Part shown: positions 1-9,575 of the stretch, in pieces | Layout of the letters: every line of letters begins with the position of its first letter | Position numbering within the stretch: the first letter of the stretch is position 1 | NCBI RefSeq assembly: GCF_007830065.1 | Contig: NZ_VLKK01000007.1 | Coordinates: forward strand, 62,001-126,000 | DNA length: 64,000 bases | Reading direction: 5' to 3' | Origin: Sphingobium wenxiniae | Lineage (GTDB): Bacteria; Pseudomonadota; Alphaproteobacteria; Sphingomonadales; Sphingomonadaceae | Notes under the pieces: generated by a model | Databases searched by the model: none | What the model was told of the DNA's origin: nothing | The model's input: the letters and a program-made list of their open reading frames with translations, nothing else | Translations under genes and position numbers: made by a program

Positions 1-48
1 GGGGATTTCCGTCCTGGCCGAAAGTCCTCGAAGCGGTATCTCGCGCGA

Positions 49-2652
49 TCAGGAGGCCAGCAATCTGGGCGCGGCGGTCTTGAGGCGGCTGAGGTCGAGC
101 GCCTCGCTGAATTCCACGCCCATGCGGTCTTCCTTCGACCAGCGCGCGACGGCATCGATGAAGTAATTGTCGGCCAACTCGATGATGAAGGCCGTTCCTT
201 CCGGCACGTTCCACAATCCTTCGACAAGGGCGCCGGTGGCGGAAATGTTGCGGATGCGCGCGGAATATATGTCGCCGTCATTGTGCACGGCGACCGTCCG
301 CAGCATGGACTTGCGCTCAGGGCGGCTCGATTTGAAGCCTTCGACCGTGGCGAGGGTGCCCGCGTTCAACTGGCGTTCGAGCACCTCGGCCGCGCCGATG
401 GGCCGTCCATAGACATAGCCCTGCACATGGCTGCACCCCAGTTGGCGGATCAGCTCCAGCTCGTCATGGGTTTCCGCGCCCTCCGCCGTGGTGTCCATGC
501 CCAGCGCCTCTGCCAGGCTGACGATAGCCTTGATGATCGCGCTGTTGCGGTTGCCCTTGATCGCCGCGCCCCGCACGAAGCTCTGGTCGATCTTGATCTT
601 GTCGAACGGCGCTTTCTTCAGATAGCCGAGCGAGGAATAGCCCGTCCCGAAATCATCCAGCGCCAAACGCACGCCCAGCGCCTTCAGCCGCGCGAACATC
701 GCATCGGTGTCGGCATTGTCGCTCAGGAACACGCTTTCGGTTATCTCCAGTTCCAGCCGTCCGGGCGCCAGTTGCGACGTCGCCAGCGCGTTCATGACGG
801 TGGAGGGGAAACCCGGATTGGCGAACTGGATCGGCGAGACATTGACCGCCACGCGCGTCGTTTCCACCCATTGCGCCGCATCCCGGCAGGCGGTGCGGAT
901 CACCCAGTCCCCGATCTGCGCGATCAGGCCCGTATCCTCGGCAATGGGGATGAAGATGTCGGGCGCGATCATGCCCCGCCGGGGGTGCTGCCAGCGGAGC
1001 AGCGCCTCATAGCCTGTGATCTGTTCGGTGACGGACGAGACCACGGGCTGATAAACCAGGTGCAGCGCGTCGGACGCCAGCGCGTCGCGCAGGTCTTCCT
1101 CCAGCTGGCGGCGGTCCTCCGCGTCGGCGTGCATGTCGGAAGAATAGAAACGGTAGACGCCCCTGCCGTCGCCCTTCGCCGCGTAAAGCGCCAGATCGGC
1201 GTTGCGGATCAGGGCGTCGGTGGTCACGCCGTCCTGCGGACAACTGGAAATGCCGATCGAAACGCCGATCACGACCGACGTATCCTCGATCCTGTAGGGC
1301 TGGGAGACCGTGCTGATGATGGCCTGCGCCAGATTGCCCAGCGCCGCCCTGTTCTGACGCCCGACCAGAAGGATCTTGAACTCGTCGCCGCCCTGCCGGC
1401 CGACCAGGCCCTGATTGCCGACCACCCGCTGCAAGCGGTCGCTGACCTGCCGCAAGAGCGTGTCGCCGGCCGGATGGCCCAACGTATCGTTGACGCTCTT
1501 GAAGCGGTCCAGATCCAGCATCATCAGCGTGCATTCGCCGGTCTGGCCCAGGGCGCTCTTGATGGCGTGCTCCAGCGCGTGCATCATCTGAACCCGGTTG
1601 GCGAGGCCGGTCAGCGAATCGAACTGGGCCAGACGCGCCACTTCCGCCTGGCTGCGCTTCATTTCCGTGAGATCGGTGCCGCTGCCGCGAAAGCCTTGGA
1701 ACTGCCCATATTCGTTGAAGACGGGCTGGCCGGAAATCGACCACCAGCGTTCCTCCCCGATCATCGCGGCCTGAACGGCGATATCGGCAAAACCCGAACG
1801 CGCCGACAGGTGAAAGCCCAGAGTGCGCTCGCCGTCGCCATGGGACCGATTGCCGGGACTGACAAGATCGGTGAATGGCCGTCCCATGAGCTTTTCGACC
1901 GGCTTGCCCAATGTCGCCGCCAATGTCGCGGAAAGATAGACCAGCAGGCCCTGCCGATCGGTTTCCCAGAACCAGCCGCGGCCCGATCGCTCATATTCAT
2001 GCAGCAGCCGGTCCGAGCGCTGCGCTCTCAATTCCTGCCTGTATCGCACCATGGCCTGATCGCGGTCCACCCGCGCCTGCCGCACCGTGGCGATCAGCAT
2101 GATCGATACGCAGGTCACCGCCAGTCCGGCCTGCGCCCATTCCCCCTGCCGCGCCGCCGAAACCATCAGCAGGCCCAGAAGATAGGACAGGCCAAGCAGC
2201 CTGCGATCGCCGAAGATGCAAACCGCCAGCAGCGCCACGGCGAATTGGGGAATGATGAAATGCGACGCGAAGGCGATGGCATTGCACCAGAGGCTGAACG
2301 TCAGTCCGGACAGGAAGGCCATGGACAGCATCAGCCACATCTGCGCATGGGGCATCAGCGCGCGGAACGCGGCCCGACGCGGTGCGATCATGATGGCGCC
2401 GTCCGCCAGCAGCATCGCCGCCAGCAGAACCGCCTGCCAGACGCCGTCCACATGGTGGAAAGCCGCGCCGAACAGGGCCAGGATACAGATTTTCGCCAGC
2501 AGGACGAGCGGCCACAAGGCAGCGATAAGTGTGAACGCCCGCGACACCCAGGTCGCCGAAACATCACCCCCGCTTTCGGCCAGCCCCAGGGACGCCATCA
2601 ACCCCGGAAGGGGCGCGGCGGTCTCCGGAAAAGCTGGGCGCACGGGATTCAT
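49..2652 (-). CDS. Membrane PAS-GGDEF-EAL-PilZ cyclic-di-GMP signalling protein
   Basis: An 867-residue protein that should make and/or break cyclic-di-GMP. The N-terminal ~200 residues hold about five to six hydrophobic segments (a membrane sensor of no family I can name), then a PAS domain (~residues 220-330). The GGDEF domain carries an intact GGDEF signature at residues 421-425. The EAL domain has its EAL motif at 549-551, followed by the usual ELEITES and DDFGTGYSSL blocks. A C-terminal PilZ domain shows the N-x-S-x-x-G motif (NISATGA), so the protein probably also senses its own product. Both catalytic signatures look intact, so the net activity cannot be predicted. Monocistronic; it reads away from dnaN across a dispersed repeat. 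Confidence 0.93.
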   Translation of the reverse strand: MNPVRPAFPETAAPLPGLMASLGLAESGGDVSATWVSRAFTLIAALWPLVLLAKICILALFGAAFHHVDGVWQAVLLAAMLLADGAIMIAPRRAAFRALMPHAQMWLMLSMAFLSGLTFSLWCNAIAFASHFIIPQFAVALLAVCIFGDRRLLGLSYLLGLLMVSAARQGEWAQAGLAVTCVSIMLIATVRQARVDRDQAMVRYRQELRAQRSDRLLHEYERSGRGWFWETDRQGLLVYLSATLAATLGKPVEKLMGRPFTDLVSPGNRSHGDGERTLGFHLSARSGFADIAVQAAMIGEERWWSISGQPVFNEYGQFQGFRGSGTDLTEMKRSQAEVARLAQFDSLTGLANRVQMMHALEHAIKSALGQTGECTLMMLDLDRFKSVNDTLGHPAGDTLLRQVSDRLQRVVGNQGLVGRQGGDEFKILLVGRQNRAALGNLAQAIISTVSQPYRIEDTSVVIGVSIGISSCPQDGVTTDALIRNADLALYAAKGDGRGVYRFYSSDMHADAEDRRQLEEDLRDALASDALHLVYQPVVSSVTEQITGYEALLRWQHPRRGMIAPDIFIPIAEDTGLIAQIGDWVIRTACRDAAQWVETTRVAVNVSPIQFANPGFPSTVMNALATSQLAPGRLELEITESVFLSDNADTDAMFARLKALGVRLALDDFGTGYSSLGYLKKAPFDKIKIDQSFVRGAAIKGNRNSAIIKAIVSLAEALGMDTTAEGAETHDELELIRQLGCSHVQGYVYGRPIGAAEVLERQLNAGTLATVEGFKSSRPERKSMLRTVAVHNDGDIYSARIRNISATGALVEGLWNVPEGTAFIIELADNYFIDAVARWSKEDRMGVEFSEALDLSRLKTAAPRLLAS

Positions 2653-2710
2653 GCCCCGTGCCTATCCCAAAATCCTTGAGAGAAACTTACCTAAGAGGAT
2701 GATGCCGCTT

Positions 2711-2876
2711 GCCAATCCACACCGGATGGCGGGTTTGCGTGGTTGGCGGACGTAGCGCAGACCCTCTTTCTTCTGTCATCCCGGCGAAAGCCGGATATCC
2801 CTTAGGCTTGGTTGCGCCCTCGGAAAGAGAAATCCAGCTTTCGCTGGGGTGACGGATTTGGGGAAATGTCCGCTCC
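2711..2876. repeat. Dispersed palindromic repeat, family 1, copy 1
   Basis: Non-coding element between the divergently placed GGDEF/EAL gene start and the dnaN stop. Its core is a long imperfect hairpin: GTCATCCCGGCGAAAGCCGG on the left and the complementary AGCTTTCGCTGGGGTGAC on the right, with an inner TTAGGCTTGGTTGCGCCCT segment. The same words recur at 38523, 48086, 50370, 51680 and 62089. The outer ends match the 62089 copy only loosely. Confidence 0.8.
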
Positions 2877-2948
2877 TCGCCGCAAAACTTCGCATGACGG
2901 CGGTTTGCAAACCCTCGAAAGGTCTGCAAGCGAACGAGGCGAACTCCG

Positions 2949-4061
2949 TCAGACCCGCATCGGCATCAGCACGTAGAGCGCCGGGCTGCGGTCATTCTCC
3001 CGGATCAGGGTGGGCGCGGCCGCGTCGGCCAGATGCAGTTCCACAAGCTCGCTGTCGATCTGTCCCAATATGTCGAGCAGATAGCGGGCGTTGAAGCCGA
3101 TGTCGAAGCCTTCGCCCTGGAACGCGCCGGGCACTTCTTCGGCCGCCGTGCCGTTTTCCGGGCTGGTCACCGACAGGGTGATCTTGTCGCGGTCCAGCGA
3201 CATCTTGACCGCGCGCGTCTTTTCCGTGGCGATGGTCGCGACGCGGTCCACACCCTCCTCGAAGCTGCGCGGGTCGATCTTGAGCAGCTTGTCGTTCCCG
3301 GTGGGGATGACGCGGCTGTAATCGGGGAAGGTGCCGTCGATCAGCTTGCTGGTCAGGATCGCGCTGCCAAGACCGAAGCGGATCTTGCCGGCGGACAGCG
3401 AGACTTCGACCGAACCCTCGACCTCGTCCAGCAGTTTACGCAGTTCCGCGATGCATTTGCGCGGCACGATAATGCCGGGCATCCCGTCCGCCCCGTCGGG
3501 CCGGGGCACCGTGACGCGGGCGAGGCGATGGCCGTCGGTCGCCGCTGCCTTGAGCACCGGCTGGCCCTCGTCCGACACATGGAAATAGATGCCGTTCAGA
3601 TAATAGCGCGTCTCTTCCGTCGAGATCGCGAAGCGCGTCTTGTCGATGATCTGCTTCAATGTTTCGGCGGGCAGTTCGAAGCTGGTCGGCAGGTCGCCTT
3701 CCGCGATCACCGGGAAGTCGTCGCGCGGCAGGGTCGACAGGTTGAACCGCGCCCGTCCCGCCTGAATCAACATCTTGCCCTCCGCCGCATGGAGCAGCAC
3801 CTGGCTGCCTTCGGGCAGCTTGCGGGCGATGTCGAACAGGGTATGCGCCGAAATGGTGGTGGCGCCCGCTTGCTCGACCTGCGCGGAAATGCTTTCCACG
3901 ACCTGAAGGTCGAGGTCGGTCGCCATCAGTTTGATTGCGCCGTCCGCCGACGCTTCGATCAGCACGTTCGACAGGATCGGTATGGTATTGCGCCGCTCTA
4001 CCACCGACTGGACGTGGCTCAGACTTTTCAGGAGCGTTGCGCGTTCGATGGTGGCCTTCAT
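2949..4061 (-). CDS. dnaN: DNA polymerase III subunit beta (sliding clamp)
   Basis: 370 residues beginning MKATIERATLLKSL, the length usual for bacterial beta clamps. The clamp encircles DNA and tethers polymerase III and repair polymerases. Three repeated clamp domains are recognisable, and the protein ends in the family's characteristic YVLMPMRV. I chose the ATG at 4061; the open frame runs about 130 codons further upstream but that stretch is arginine-rich and unlike any clamp. It is far from dnaA, recF (here at 54978) and gyrB, as is common in alphaproteobacteria. A 10-bp-stem hairpin lies 35 bp upstream. Confidence 0.98.
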   Translation of the reverse strand: MKATIERATLLKSLSHVQSVVERRNTIPILSNVLIEASADGAIKLMATDLDLQVVESISAQVEQAGATTISAHTLFDIARKLPEGSQVLLHAAEGKMLIQAGRARFNLSTLPRDDFPVIAEGDLPTSFELPAETLKQIIDKTRFAISTEETRYYLNGIYFHVSDEGQPVLKAAATDGHRLARVTVPRPDGADGMPGIIVPRKCIAELRKLLDEVEGSVEVSLSAGKIRFGLGSAILTSKLIDGTFPDYSRVIPTGNDKLLKIDPRSFEEGVDRVATIATEKTRAVKMSLDRDKITLSVTSPENGTAAEEVPGAFQGEGFDIGFNARYLLDILGQIDSELVELHLADAAAPTLIRENDRSPALYVLMPMRV

Positions 4062-4095
4062 GTCCCTGTTCTGTCCGTTTCTTTTTGAGCCGATA

Positions 4096-4119
4096 GCCCG
4101 GATTCGGTCGAATCCGGGC
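4096..4119. promoter_or_regulatory. Perfect inverted repeat upstream of dnaN
   Basis: GCCCGGATTC, a GGTC loop, then GAATCCGGGC: a perfect 10-bp stem 35 bp upstream of the dnaN start, in the region between dnaN and the divergent gene at 4233. There is no T-run on either strand, so it is not a simple terminator. It could be a protein-binding site or an mRNA leader hairpin; which is unknown. Confidence 0.4.
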
Positions 4120-4232
4120 GACAATGATGGATGATCCTTCATAACCGCTGTGACGGCGGCGGCAAGCACTCGCTCATGCTTTCCTGCAAAGCCGGGCTTG
4201 CAAAAGGAATCGGCTTGGGCTTTCCCGGTGGG

Positions 4233-4724
4233 ATGAGACGTTTCCTCGTCCTGATCCCCGCCCTGATGCTGGCCGCCGCGTCGGCGCAGGCGCGCGATTC
4301 GCTGGGGATATTCGAGGGCTGGGGCGCTTTTCGCGATCCGGCGGCGCCGCGCTGCTATGCCATTGCGCAACCCGTCAACCTTCGTTCCGGCGCGGCGCCC
4401 GGCGGCTTCGCATCGGTGGGGAACTGGCCGCGCCAGAAGCTGCGGGGACAGGTGCATTTCCGCCTGAGCCGGATGCGCGGCGGCAAGGCGCCGGTAATCC
4501 TGAGCATCGGCGACCGGCGCTTTCCCCTTGTCGCGGGACAGGTCGACGCCTGGGCGGCCGATGCGCGCGGCGACGTCGCCATCGTCGCGGCGATGCGGTC
4601 GGCCACCAGCATGAGCGTGCAGTCCGCCGACAGGCGCGGGCGGGCTTTTGCCGACACCTATGCCCTGCGCGGTGCGGCGACGGCGATCGACGCGGCGGCT
4701 CTGGGATGCGCAAAACTGCGCTGA
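4233..4724 (+). CDS. Small secreted protein of unknown function
   Basis: 163 residues with a clear Sec signal peptide (MRRFLVLIPALMLAAASAQA). The mature part is rich in Arg, Gly and Ala and contains CYAIAQP near its start and a second Cys near the C terminus, which could form a disulphide. The overall shape resembles the invasion-associated-locus-B type exported proteins, but I cannot confirm that. The ATG at 4233 is preferred over an upstream start because it puts the signal peptide at the N terminus. Divergent from dnaN; rlmN follows 38 bp downstream. Confidence 0.75.
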   Translation: MRRFLVLIPALMLAAASAQARDSLGIFEGWGAFRDPAAPRCYAIAQPVNLRSGAAPGGFASVGNWPRQKLRGQVHFRLSRMRGGKAPVILSIGDRRFPLVAGQVDAWAADARGDVAIVAAMRSATSMSVQSADRRGRAFADTYALRGAATAIDAAALGCAKLR

Positions 4725-4762
4725 TATAGGGCCCGCCCTTTCAAAATCCGCGCAAGTCGACT

Positions 4763-6046
4763 ATGTGCGCGCTCATGCAGACAGCCGCCAACCCGCTCAT
4801 GCCGATTCCCGGCGCTATCGACCCTGTGCCCGTGCCGCGCGCCGTGACCCCGCGCGAGGATGGCCGCGTCGACCTGCTCGGCCTTGCGCGCGATCAGATC
4901 CGCGCCGTGCTCGAAAGCGCCGGGCTGGAGCCGAAGCAGGCGAAGCTGCGCGCCAAGCAGCTTTTCCACTGGCTCTATCATCGCGGCGAGACCGATTTCG
5001 AGAAGATGACCGACCTCGCCAAGCCGTTGCGCGGCTGGATGGCGGAACGCTTCATCGTCGGCCGCCCGCAGGTGGTGGAGGCGCAGGTGTCGAGCGACGG
5101 CACGCGCAAATGGCTGCTCCGTTCCGACGACGGGCAGGATTATGAGATGGTGTTTATCCCGGACGCGGACCGGGGGACGCTCTGCGTGTCGAGTCAGGTC
5201 GGCTGCACGCTCAACTGCCGCTTCTGCCACACCGGCACGATGCGCCTCGTCCGCAATCTGACGCCCGGCGAGATCGTGGGGCAGGTGATGCTGGCCCGCG
5301 ACGCGCTGGGCGAATGGCCCAAGGGGAATATGGGCGGCTCGATGGCCTCGACCATCGAGGACGAGGATGACGACGCGCCGCAATATACGGCCGACGGGCG
5401 GATGCTGACCAACATCGTGATGATGGGCATGGGGGAGCCGCTCTATAATTTCGACCATGTGCGCGATGCGTTGAAGGTCGTGATGGACGGCGACGGGCTG
5501 GCCCTGTCGAAGCGGCGGGTCACGCTCTCGACGTCCGGCGTGGTGCCGATGATGGCGCGGGCAGGCGAGGAGATCGGCGTCAATCTCGCCGTCTCGCTCC
5601 ATGCCGTGACCAAGGATGTGCGCGACGAGCTGGTGCCGCTCAACCGGAAATATGGGATTGAGGAACTGTTGCAGGCCTGCGCCGATTATCCCGGCGCGAA
5701 CAATGCGCGGCGCATCACCTTCGAATATGTGATGATCAAGAACAAGAATGACAGCGACGCGGATGCGCATGAGCTTGTCCGCCTGCTCCGCCAGTTCAGG
5801 CTGCCCGCGAAGGTGAACCTGATCCCCTTCAATCCATGGCCCGGCACCGACTATGAATGTTCAACGCCGGAGCGGATCAGGCGTTTTTCCGACATCGTGT
5901 TCGAGGGCGGGATTTCCGCGCCCGTGCGCACGCCGCGCGGGCGCGACATCATGGCGGCCTGCGGGCAGCTCAAATCCGCATCGGAGAAGAAGAGCCGTGC
6001 CGAACTGGACCGGCTGGCGGCGGAGAAACAGGCCGCGCTGGGGTGA
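4763..6046 (+). CDS. rlmN: 23S rRNA (adenine-2503-C2)- / tRNA(adenine-37-C2)-methyltransferase
   Basis: Radical-SAM methyltransferase of 427 residues that methylates A2503 of 23S rRNA and A37 of some tRNAs. The iron-sulphur cluster motif CxxxCxxC is present at C148, C152 and C155 ([11 protein letters not shown]), preceded by the family block CVSSQVGC. The C-terminal catalytic cysteine lies in [10 protein letters not shown]. An acidic EDEDDDAP insert sits between the cluster and the MMGMGEPL block. Either ATG 4763 or ATG 4775 could be the start; the first few residues are not conserved. Confidence 0.96.
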   Translation: MCALMQTAANPLMPIPGAIDPVPVPRAVTPREDGRVDLLGLARDQIRAVLESAGLEPKQAKLRAKQLFHWLYHRGETDFEKMTDLAKPLRGWMAERFIVGRPQVVEAQVSSDGTRKWLLRSDDGQDYEMVFIPDADRGTLCVSSQVGCTLNCRFCHTGTMRLVRNLTPGEIVGQVMLARDALGEWPKGNMGGSMASTIEDEDDDAPQYTADGRMLTNIVMMGMGEPLYNFDHVRDALKVVMDGDGLALSKRRVTLSTSGVVPMMARAGEEIGVNLAVSLHAVTKDVRDELVPLNRKYGIEELLQACADYPGANNARRITFEYVMIKNKNDSDADAHELVRLLRQFRLPAKVNLIPFNPWPGTDYECSTPERIRRFSDIVFEGGISAPVRTPRGRDIMAACGQLKSASEKKSRAELDRLAAEKQAALG

Positions 6047-6128
6047 TGGCCCTGAGCGCGCGTGCCCCCTTGGTCTTGGGCGGCGCTTGCTCTATGGCAG
6101 CGGCATATTTCCCAAGGGGAACCGCATC

Positions 6129-6995
6129 TTGATCCTGGACCTTGCCGCTACCGCCGCCCACGCCATCCGTTTCGAAGATCTGGGCCTCAGCCCGGTGGCG
6201 CTGGACCTGGGCTTCTTCACGCTGAAATGGTACAGCCTCGCCTATCTGGCGGGCATATTGATCGGCTACTGGTATCTGCTGAAACTGGTGGCGCAGCCCG
6301 GATCGCCCATGGCACGCCGCCATGCCGACGACATGATCTTCTATGCGACGCTGGGCATCATCATCGGCGGGCGGCTGGCCTATGTGGTCTTCTACCAGCC
6401 CGAAATCCTGCGGCACCCGCTCGACATCCTCAAGCTGTGGAACGGCGGCATGTCCTTCCATGGCGGGGTGATCGGCGTGTCGCTCGGCATCCTCTACCTC
6501 GCGCGCAAGGAGGGGCTGAGCTGGCTGCGGGTGCATGATTATGTCGCCTGCTGCGTGCCTTTCGGCCTGTTCTTCGGGCGGCTCGCCAATTTCGTGAACG
6601 GGGAGCTTTGGGGCAAGGAAACCGATGTGCCCTGGGCCATGATCTTCCCGACCGGAGGCCCCTTCCCCCGGCATCCGAGCCAGCTTTACGAGGCGATACT
6701 GGAAGGCGTCGTTCTGTTCTGCATCCTTGCCTTCGCCTTCTGGCGGACCAAGGCGCGCTACAAGCCCGGGATGCTGGTGGGCCTGTTCCTCTTCTTCTAC
6801 GGCCTGTTCCGTTTCGGCGTGGAGTTCTTCCGCGAAGCCGACGCGCAGTTGATGGACTTCGCCGCGCGCACCGGCCTGCACATGGGCCAGTGGCTGTGCG
6901 TGCCGATGATCCTGGGCGGCCTCTACCTGATCGTCACCGCCAAGGGACGGCGCGTGCGCGTCGAACCGATCGCGGGCAGCGCGAGTGTCAATTGA
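6129..6995 (+). CDS. lgt: Prolipoprotein diacylglyceryl transferase
   Basis: Integral membrane enzyme that moves diacylglycerol from phosphatidylglycerol onto the lipobox cysteine of prolipoproteins, the first step of lipoprotein maturation. It has about seven membrane segments, the HGGVIG block and the Lgt signature [13 protein letters not shown]. The start is probably the TTG at 6129: it follows AAGGGGA by eight bases and gives a 288-residue protein that begins [14 protein letters not shown]. The frame is open further upstream but there it overlaps rlmN. Its stop overlaps the next gene by 11 bp. Confidence 0.95.
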   Translation: MILDLAATAAHAIRFEDLGLSPVALDLGFFTLKWYSLAYLAGILIGYWYLLKLVAQPGSPMARRHADDMIFYATLGIIIGGRLAYVVFYQPEILRHPLDILKLWNGGMSFHGGVIGVSLGILYLARKEGLSWLRVHDYVACCVPFGLFFGRLANFVNGELWGKETDVPWAMIFPTGGPFPRHPSQLYEAILEGVVLFCILAFAFWRTKARYKPGMLVGLFLFFYGLFRFGVEFFREADAQLMDFAARTGLHMGQWLCVPMILGGLYLIVTAKGRRVRVEPIAGSASVN

Positions 6996-8055
6996 CGGCC
7001 TGCCGCTGCGCGAAAGGCTCGCCCGGCAGATCGAGGCGGGCGGGCCGATTTCCGTCGCGCATTTCATGGGCGAGGCGAACCAGCATTATTACGCCACCCG
7101 CGATCCGCTGGGCATGGACGGCGATTTCACCACCGCCCCGGAAATCAGCCAGATGTTCGGCGAACTCATCGGCCTGTGCCTTGCGGATGTGTGGATGCGG
7201 TCGGGGCGGCGGCCCGGCGCACTTTATGCGGAACTGGGGCCGGGGCGCGGGACGCTGGCGGCCGACGCCCTGCGCGCGATGGAGAGCGCCGCCTTCGCCC
7301 CGCGCGTGCATTTCGTGGAAACCAGCCCGGTGCTGCGCGAGCGGCAAAGGGCGCTGCTGCCCCATATCGTCCATCATGACGGCATAGAGCAACTGCCGGA
7401 AACGGGACCGTTGCTGGTCGTCGCCAATGAGTTTTTCGACGCCCTGCCCGTCCGCCAGTGCATCCGCGTGCAGGACGAATGGCGCGAGCGCGTGGTGCTG
7501 GCGAACCGTAGCGAGGAAGGCATCCGCTTCATTCCCGCCGTCGGCTATCGCCGCATCGAATCGGGTCTGCCCGCCATCGCCGCCATGGCGGACGACGGGC
7601 ATATCATCGAAACGCCGCTGGCCGGAGCGGAGGCCGCCTATGCCCTCGCCCACCGTATCGCGAAGCAGGGAGGCGCGGCGATCGTCGTCGACTATGGCTA
7701 TGAAGGACCGGCCATCGGCGACACGTTGCAGGCGGTCCGCGATCACCAGTTCGCCGATCCCTTCGCCGATCCGGGCGAGGTGGACCTGACCGCCCATGTG
7801 GATTTCACCATGATCGGCAATATGGCGCGGCAGGCAGGGCTGCGCGTGCTGGGACCGGTGGGTCAGGGCGCGTTTCTGGGCGAGCTGGGCATCGACGCTC
7901 GCGCTGCGCAACTGGCGCAGGCCAGCCCGGAGCGAGCCGAGGAAGTGGAAGCCGCCCGACTGCGGCTGACATCGCCCGATGCCATGGGCACGCTGTTCAA
8001 GGCGATGGCATGGGTCCATCCCGCGTGGGCCGACCCTGCGGGGTTCGGGGTTTAG
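6985..8055 (+). CDS. MidA/NDUFAF7-type SAM-dependent methyltransferase
   Basis: 356 residues, GTG start inside the end of lgt. It belongs to the DUF185 family, whose mitochondrial member NDUFAF7 (MidA) methylates an arginine of complex I subunit NDUFS2. The N-terminal [18 protein letters not shown] block and the SAM-binding ELGPGRGTL are typical, as is the later VDYGYEG. The likely substrate here is the NuoD homologue, by analogy only. The stop codon TAG at 8053-8055 overlaps the left end of a repeat element. Confidence 0.9.
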   Translation: MSIDGLPLRERLARQIEAGGPISVAHFMGEANQHYYATRDPLGMDGDFTTAPEISQMFGELIGLCLADVWMRSGRRPGALYAELGPGRGTLAADALRAMESAAFAPRVHFVETSPVLRERQRALLPHIVHHDGIEQLPETGPLLVVANEFFDALPVRQCIRVQDEWRERVVLANRSEEGIRFIPAVGYRRIESGLPAIAAMADDGHIIETPLAGAEAAYALAHRIAKQGGAAIVVDYGYEGPAIGDTLQAVRDHQFADPFADPGEVDLTAHVDFTMIGNMARQAGLRVLGPVGQGAFLGELGIDARAAQLAQASPERAEEVEAARLRLTSPDAMGTLFKAMAWVHPAWADPAGFGV

Positions 8056-8270
8056 GACCGATCGACATTCAGCAGAAGCGGCAGGCGATCCGTTTTCACG
8101 CGGAGGCTCGAGACGCAGAACTCAACGATGCGCAGCCCGCCCCCGCGCGCGGAGGATCGGCCAGCAAGGCAAGAAACGCCTTTCAGCGCACCCTTGTCCT
8201 CCGCGTCTCCGCATGAATCGGTCAGATCAGTCGGCCGCGCAGGATGATCCCTTGAATGTCGATCCGTCCT
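8054..8270. repeat. MITE-like element, family 2, copy 1
   Basis: 217-bp non-coding element. Left end AGGACCGATCGACATTCA (8054-8071) and right end TGAATGTCGATCCGTCCT (8253-8270) are inverted copies matching at 17 of 18 positions. Inside lies a second inverted pair based on TTTTCACGCGGAGG and CCGCGTCTCCGCATGAA. A diverged copy is at 57871-58124. It fills the space between the converging midA and gmk and overlaps the midA stop codon. Confidence 0.75.
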
Positions 8271-8279
8271 AGAGCGCGC

Positions 8280-8945
8280 TCAGTCGTCCTGATGATAGCG
8301 GCTCAAACGGCGGATGAAGCCGATCAGGCCCGTCTGTCGGCTGCGCTTCATGCGCTCGGCGTGGAGGATGGTCTGGACTCGCTGGAAACATTCCTCCGCA
8401 TCGACATTGCAGAGCACATAGTCATAGCCGTCCCAATGCGCGATCTCTCCCGCCGCGCGGGCCATGCGGGCGTCGATCACTTCATCGCTGTCGGTAGCGC
8501 GGCCGCGCAGGCGGCGCTCCAACTCCTCCATCGAGGGGGGCAGGATGAAGATGCGCACCACGTCGCCGCCCGCGATCTGGTGCAATTGCTGCGCGCCCTG
8601 CCAGTCGATGTCGAACAACACGTCGCGCCCGTTCTTGAGCATCGCTTCGACGGGCGCGCGGGGCGTGCCGTAACGCTGGCCGAAAACATGCGCCCATTCG
8701 AGGAATTCATGATCCGCCGTCATGCGGCGGAATTCCTCCAGATCGACGAAATGATAATCCTTGCCATCCACTTCGCCCGGCCGCATCGGGCGGGTCGTGG
8801 CGGACACCGACATGGCAAGGTCCGGCTCTGCTGCCAACAATTTGCGCGCAATGGTGGACTTGCCCGCGCCCGAGGGCGAGGAGAGCACGAAAAGAACGCC
8901 GCGGCGCTTGAAATCGGGCGTTTCGGTCGGAATGCTGTCGGCCAT
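8280..8945 (-). CDS. gmk: Guanylate kinase
   Basis: 221 residues; phosphorylates GMP to GDP for nucleotide synthesis. The P-loop is SSPSGAGKST near residue 24, followed by SATTRPMRPGEVDGKDYHFV, the GMP-binding region, and DIDWQGAQQL. Length is normal with a slightly extended N terminus. The start at 8945 gives MADSIPTETPDFKRRG; the much longer upstream open frame has no similarity to a kinase. Divergent from the DUF2585 gene with only 57 bp between the starts, so promoters must overlap. Confidence 0.97.
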   Translation of the reverse strand: MADSIPTETPDFKRRGVLFVLSSPSGAGKSTIARKLLAAEPDLAMSVSATTRPMRPGEVDGKDYHFVDLEEFRRMTADHEFLEWAHVFGQRYGTPRAPVEAMLKNGRDVLFDIDWQGAQQLHQIAGGDVVRIFILPPSMEELERRLRGRATDSDEVIDARMARAAGEIAHWDGYDYVLCNVDAEECFQRVQTILHAERMKRSRQTGLIGFIRRLSRYHQDD

Positions 8946-9002
8946 GGCCGCTAGTGCCGCCAGAAGCGGCGATTTGCAAGAGGGCAAGAAGGGGACGACG
9001 CA

Positions 9003-9575
9003 GTGTCGAAGCGCAAACGGAACCGGAATCGCCGGGGCTATATCCTTGCCGGGCTGATCGCGCTGGCGGCCTGCGCGATGCTGTTCCTGATGGGACGGCC
9101 GCCGATCTGCACCTGCGGCACGGTGGAATATTGGCATGGCGCGATCGACAGCGGCAACAGCCAGCACCTCTCCGACTGGTATAGCCTCAGCCATATCATC
9201 CACGGATTTCTGTTCTATCTGGCGGCATGGGCGGTGATGCGGCGGCAGCCCAGAGGGATGCGCCTCGCGGCGGCGGTGGCGGTCGAATCGCTGTGGGAGA
9301 TACTGGAAAATTCGCCCATCATCATCGACCGATACCGCACGGCGACCATTGCGCTCGGCTATTCGGGCGACAGCATCGTCAATTCGATGAGCGACATCGG
9401 CATGATGGCGCTGGGCTTTGCCTTTGCCGCGCGGGCGCCGCTGTGGCTGACGGTGCTGGGGGGCATCGGGCTGGAGTTGCTGGCGCTGTGGGCGATCCGC
9501 GATAACCTCACGCTCAACATATTGATGCTGACATGGCCGGTCGAGGCGGTGAAGGCCTGGCAATCGACATTCTAG
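9003..9575 (+). CDS. DUF2585 family membrane protein
   Basis: 190 residues with a GTG start and a basic N terminus (MSKRKRNRNRR). About five membrane helices, and the conserved stretches PPICTCGTVEYWHG and WEILENSPIIIDRYR that I associate with the DUF2585/UPF0314 family of alphaproteobacteria. Function unknown. Its TAG stop overlaps the stop of the convergent acyltransferase gene, so neither has room for a separate terminator. Confidence 0.85.
   Translation: MSKRKRNRNRRGYILAGLIALAACAMLFLMGRPPICTCGTVEYWHGAIDSGNSQHLSDWYSLSHIIHGFLFYLAAWAVMRRQPRGMRLAAAVAVESLWEILENSPIIIDRYRTATIALGYSGDSIVNSMSDIGMMALGFAFAARAPLWLTVLGGIGLELLALWAIRDNLTLNILMLTWPVEAVKAWQSTF

Noticed and set aside
283-2679. Long open frame antisense to the GGDEF/EAL gene (and similar ones at 3033-4088, 13545-14984 and 10921-12552)
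   Set aside because: High-GC DNA gives long shadow frames. These are rich in Arg/His/Gly without a domain, and the opposite strand carries a clear family match.
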